Part shown: positions 63,520 to 64,000 of the stretch, in pieces
Position numbering within the stretch: position 1 is the stretch's first letter
How the letters are laid out: each line of letters begins with the position of its first letter
NCBI GenBank assembly: GCA_033064195.1
Contig: JARBJD010000256.1
Coordinates: 44,576-108,575, forward strand
Source of the DNA: Blattamonas nauphoetae
Lineage: Eukaryota; Preaxostyla; Oxymonadida
Length of the DNA stretch: 64,000 nt
Direction: 5' to 3'
Made by a program: the position numbers and the translations under genes
The notes under the pieces: generated by a model
Database searches by the model: none
Seen by the model: the letters and a program-made list of their open reading frames with translations, nothing else
What the model was told of the DNA's origin: nothing

Positions 63520-63769
63520 TACTGACCTAAGACATATAGAAAGAGATAATTGTATCAAAATATAAAAGTCCACATATAAATATCAATGTAATATGACTGC
63601 TTTGGAGCAAAGAACAGACGATCTTTGCAATTGTGCTATTCTCTTTATCAATGACCTAAGTCAATGGAGAAAATTGTAGCATCAAAATATAAAGTCCACA
63701 ATACATATAATTTATAATATGACGGCAATGAGCAAAAGAAACCCATACAGGATAGTTCCATAATTTCTA

Positions 63770-64000
63770 ACTAGATCGTGGACATGTGGATTGTGGACCT
63801 GTGGACCTCCCCAAAATAAAACCAATTTGATTTCGTGATCCACCCAGGCCACCTAGGCCAGTCAATCGCCATTGGAATACACCTCACGAAATCCAACACC
63901 TCACCGAAAAAGTCAGTTTGATATAAAACTATGTAATAAAGCATCAATGAGCTAGAACACCGATATTTCCATTATTTTTTACTCGATGTGGACATGTGGA
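63770..64000 (-). repeat. Satellite unit in reverse orientation at the window edge
   Basis: Contains GTGGACCTGTGGACCTCC, CAATTTGATTTCGTGATCC, CACCTAGGCCAGTCAATCGC and the TTCCATTATTTTTTACTCGA spacer, i.e. the reverse complement of the 30720-34730 units, more diverged. It probably starts the right-hand array, which continues outside the window. Confidence 0.85.

Larger units (their letters stand above)
30720..64000. mobile_element. E2: larger Polinton-type virus-like element, right end outside window
   Basis: The core (39051-56847) has the same capsid block as E1 plus ATPase, PolB and integrase. The inverted repeats (left inner end 39012, right inner start 56919) contain a primase-helicase gene and, further out, interspersed satellite cores, then the satellite itself: plus orientation at 30720-34730 and minus orientation at 63770-64000. 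Allowing for two nested transposons on the right, the order of sequence blocks outward is the same on both sides, which is why the satellite is included in the element. The true termini are not resolved: the left one lies at or before about 30720 and the right one beyond the window. The element is therefore at least 33 kb. An alternative is an 18-26 kb element that inserted into, or copied, host satellite DNA. Confidence 0.75.
56919..64000 (+). repeat. E2 right TIR, with two nested transposons, continuing past the window
   Basis: Inverted match of 39012 to 30720. Inside to outside: the conserved 150-bp block (56919-57067), the mirror of the three direct repeats (about 57170-57600), the primase-helicase copy (57806-60256), satellite cores at about 60300-60400, 60510-60605 and 61775-61865, the hAT-like and mariner insertions, a spacer with the same block order as at 34731-34990, and reverse-oriented satellite from about 63770. 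Confidence 0.85.

Noticed and set aside
1-64000. tRNA or rRNA genes
   Set aside because: No cloverleaf-like or ribosomal sequence was recognised on either strand by eye; a covariance-model scan would be needed to exclude them.

Overview
The window looks like a piece of a protist genome, most likely an oxymonad/Preaxostyla such as Blattamonas. The basis is the left 7.5 kb: intron-poor genes, with tandem members of a protein family ending in a motif like RMLRMEGIEDVMEEKL that I associate with that group. This is recognition, not a search result. Base composition is mixed in this host-like part and AT-rich in the rest.

Region 1 (1-7706): one intact host-like gene (119-1192), a tandem paralogue broken by a single in-frame TGA (4393-5463), a third degraded 3' fragment, two poorly supported host ORFs, and a 230-bp inverted-repeat element touching the next region.

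Region 2 (7707-29233): a complete 21.5-kb Maverick/Polinton-type virus-like element, called E1 here. It has 3.2-kb terminal inverted repeats (TIRs) built partly from about ten hairpin-forming modules. It encodes an S74-type fibre/chaperone protein, two paralogous double-jelly-roll-type capsid proteins, small virion-type proteins, an A32-like packaging ATPase, a retroviral-type integrase and a 1468-residue protein-primed-type DNA polymerase B. The polymerase carries OTU-like and HNH-like accessory regions. Several genes contain frameshifts.

Region 3 (29234-30720): an old inverted-repeat remnant and a minisatellite.

Region 4 (30720-64000, running off the window): a second, larger relative, E2. 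Its core (39051-56847) carries the same capsid module, ATPase, polymerase and integrase. Its very long TIRs each contain a copy of a primase-polymerase/superfamily-3 helicase gene, which E1 lacks. Outside that gene the TIRs pass into a 222-bp satellite, so the satellite lies in opposite orientations on the two sides of the element. E2 has been hit by a Pogo/Tigger-like transposon (with a flanking duplication of about 0.6 kb that may be an assembly artefact), a hAT-like element with a perfect 8-bp target duplication, and a mariner with a TA duplication.

Working together: PolB, primase-helicase (E2 only) and integrase form a replication and integration set. The two capsid paralogues, small virion-type proteins and ATPase form a morphogenesis set, which suggests a virus with an integrated stage rather than a simple transposon. 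Nearly every element gene is preceded, directly before its ATG, by the same T-rich/TATAAATG-like motif, which host genes here lack. E1 and E2 are almost identical in the capsid module but far apart in PolB and integrase, and the replication block is inverted between them, so they are mosaics. Many gene breaks are one-base changes in homopolymer runs, so decay and sequencing error cannot be separated from the sequence alone.
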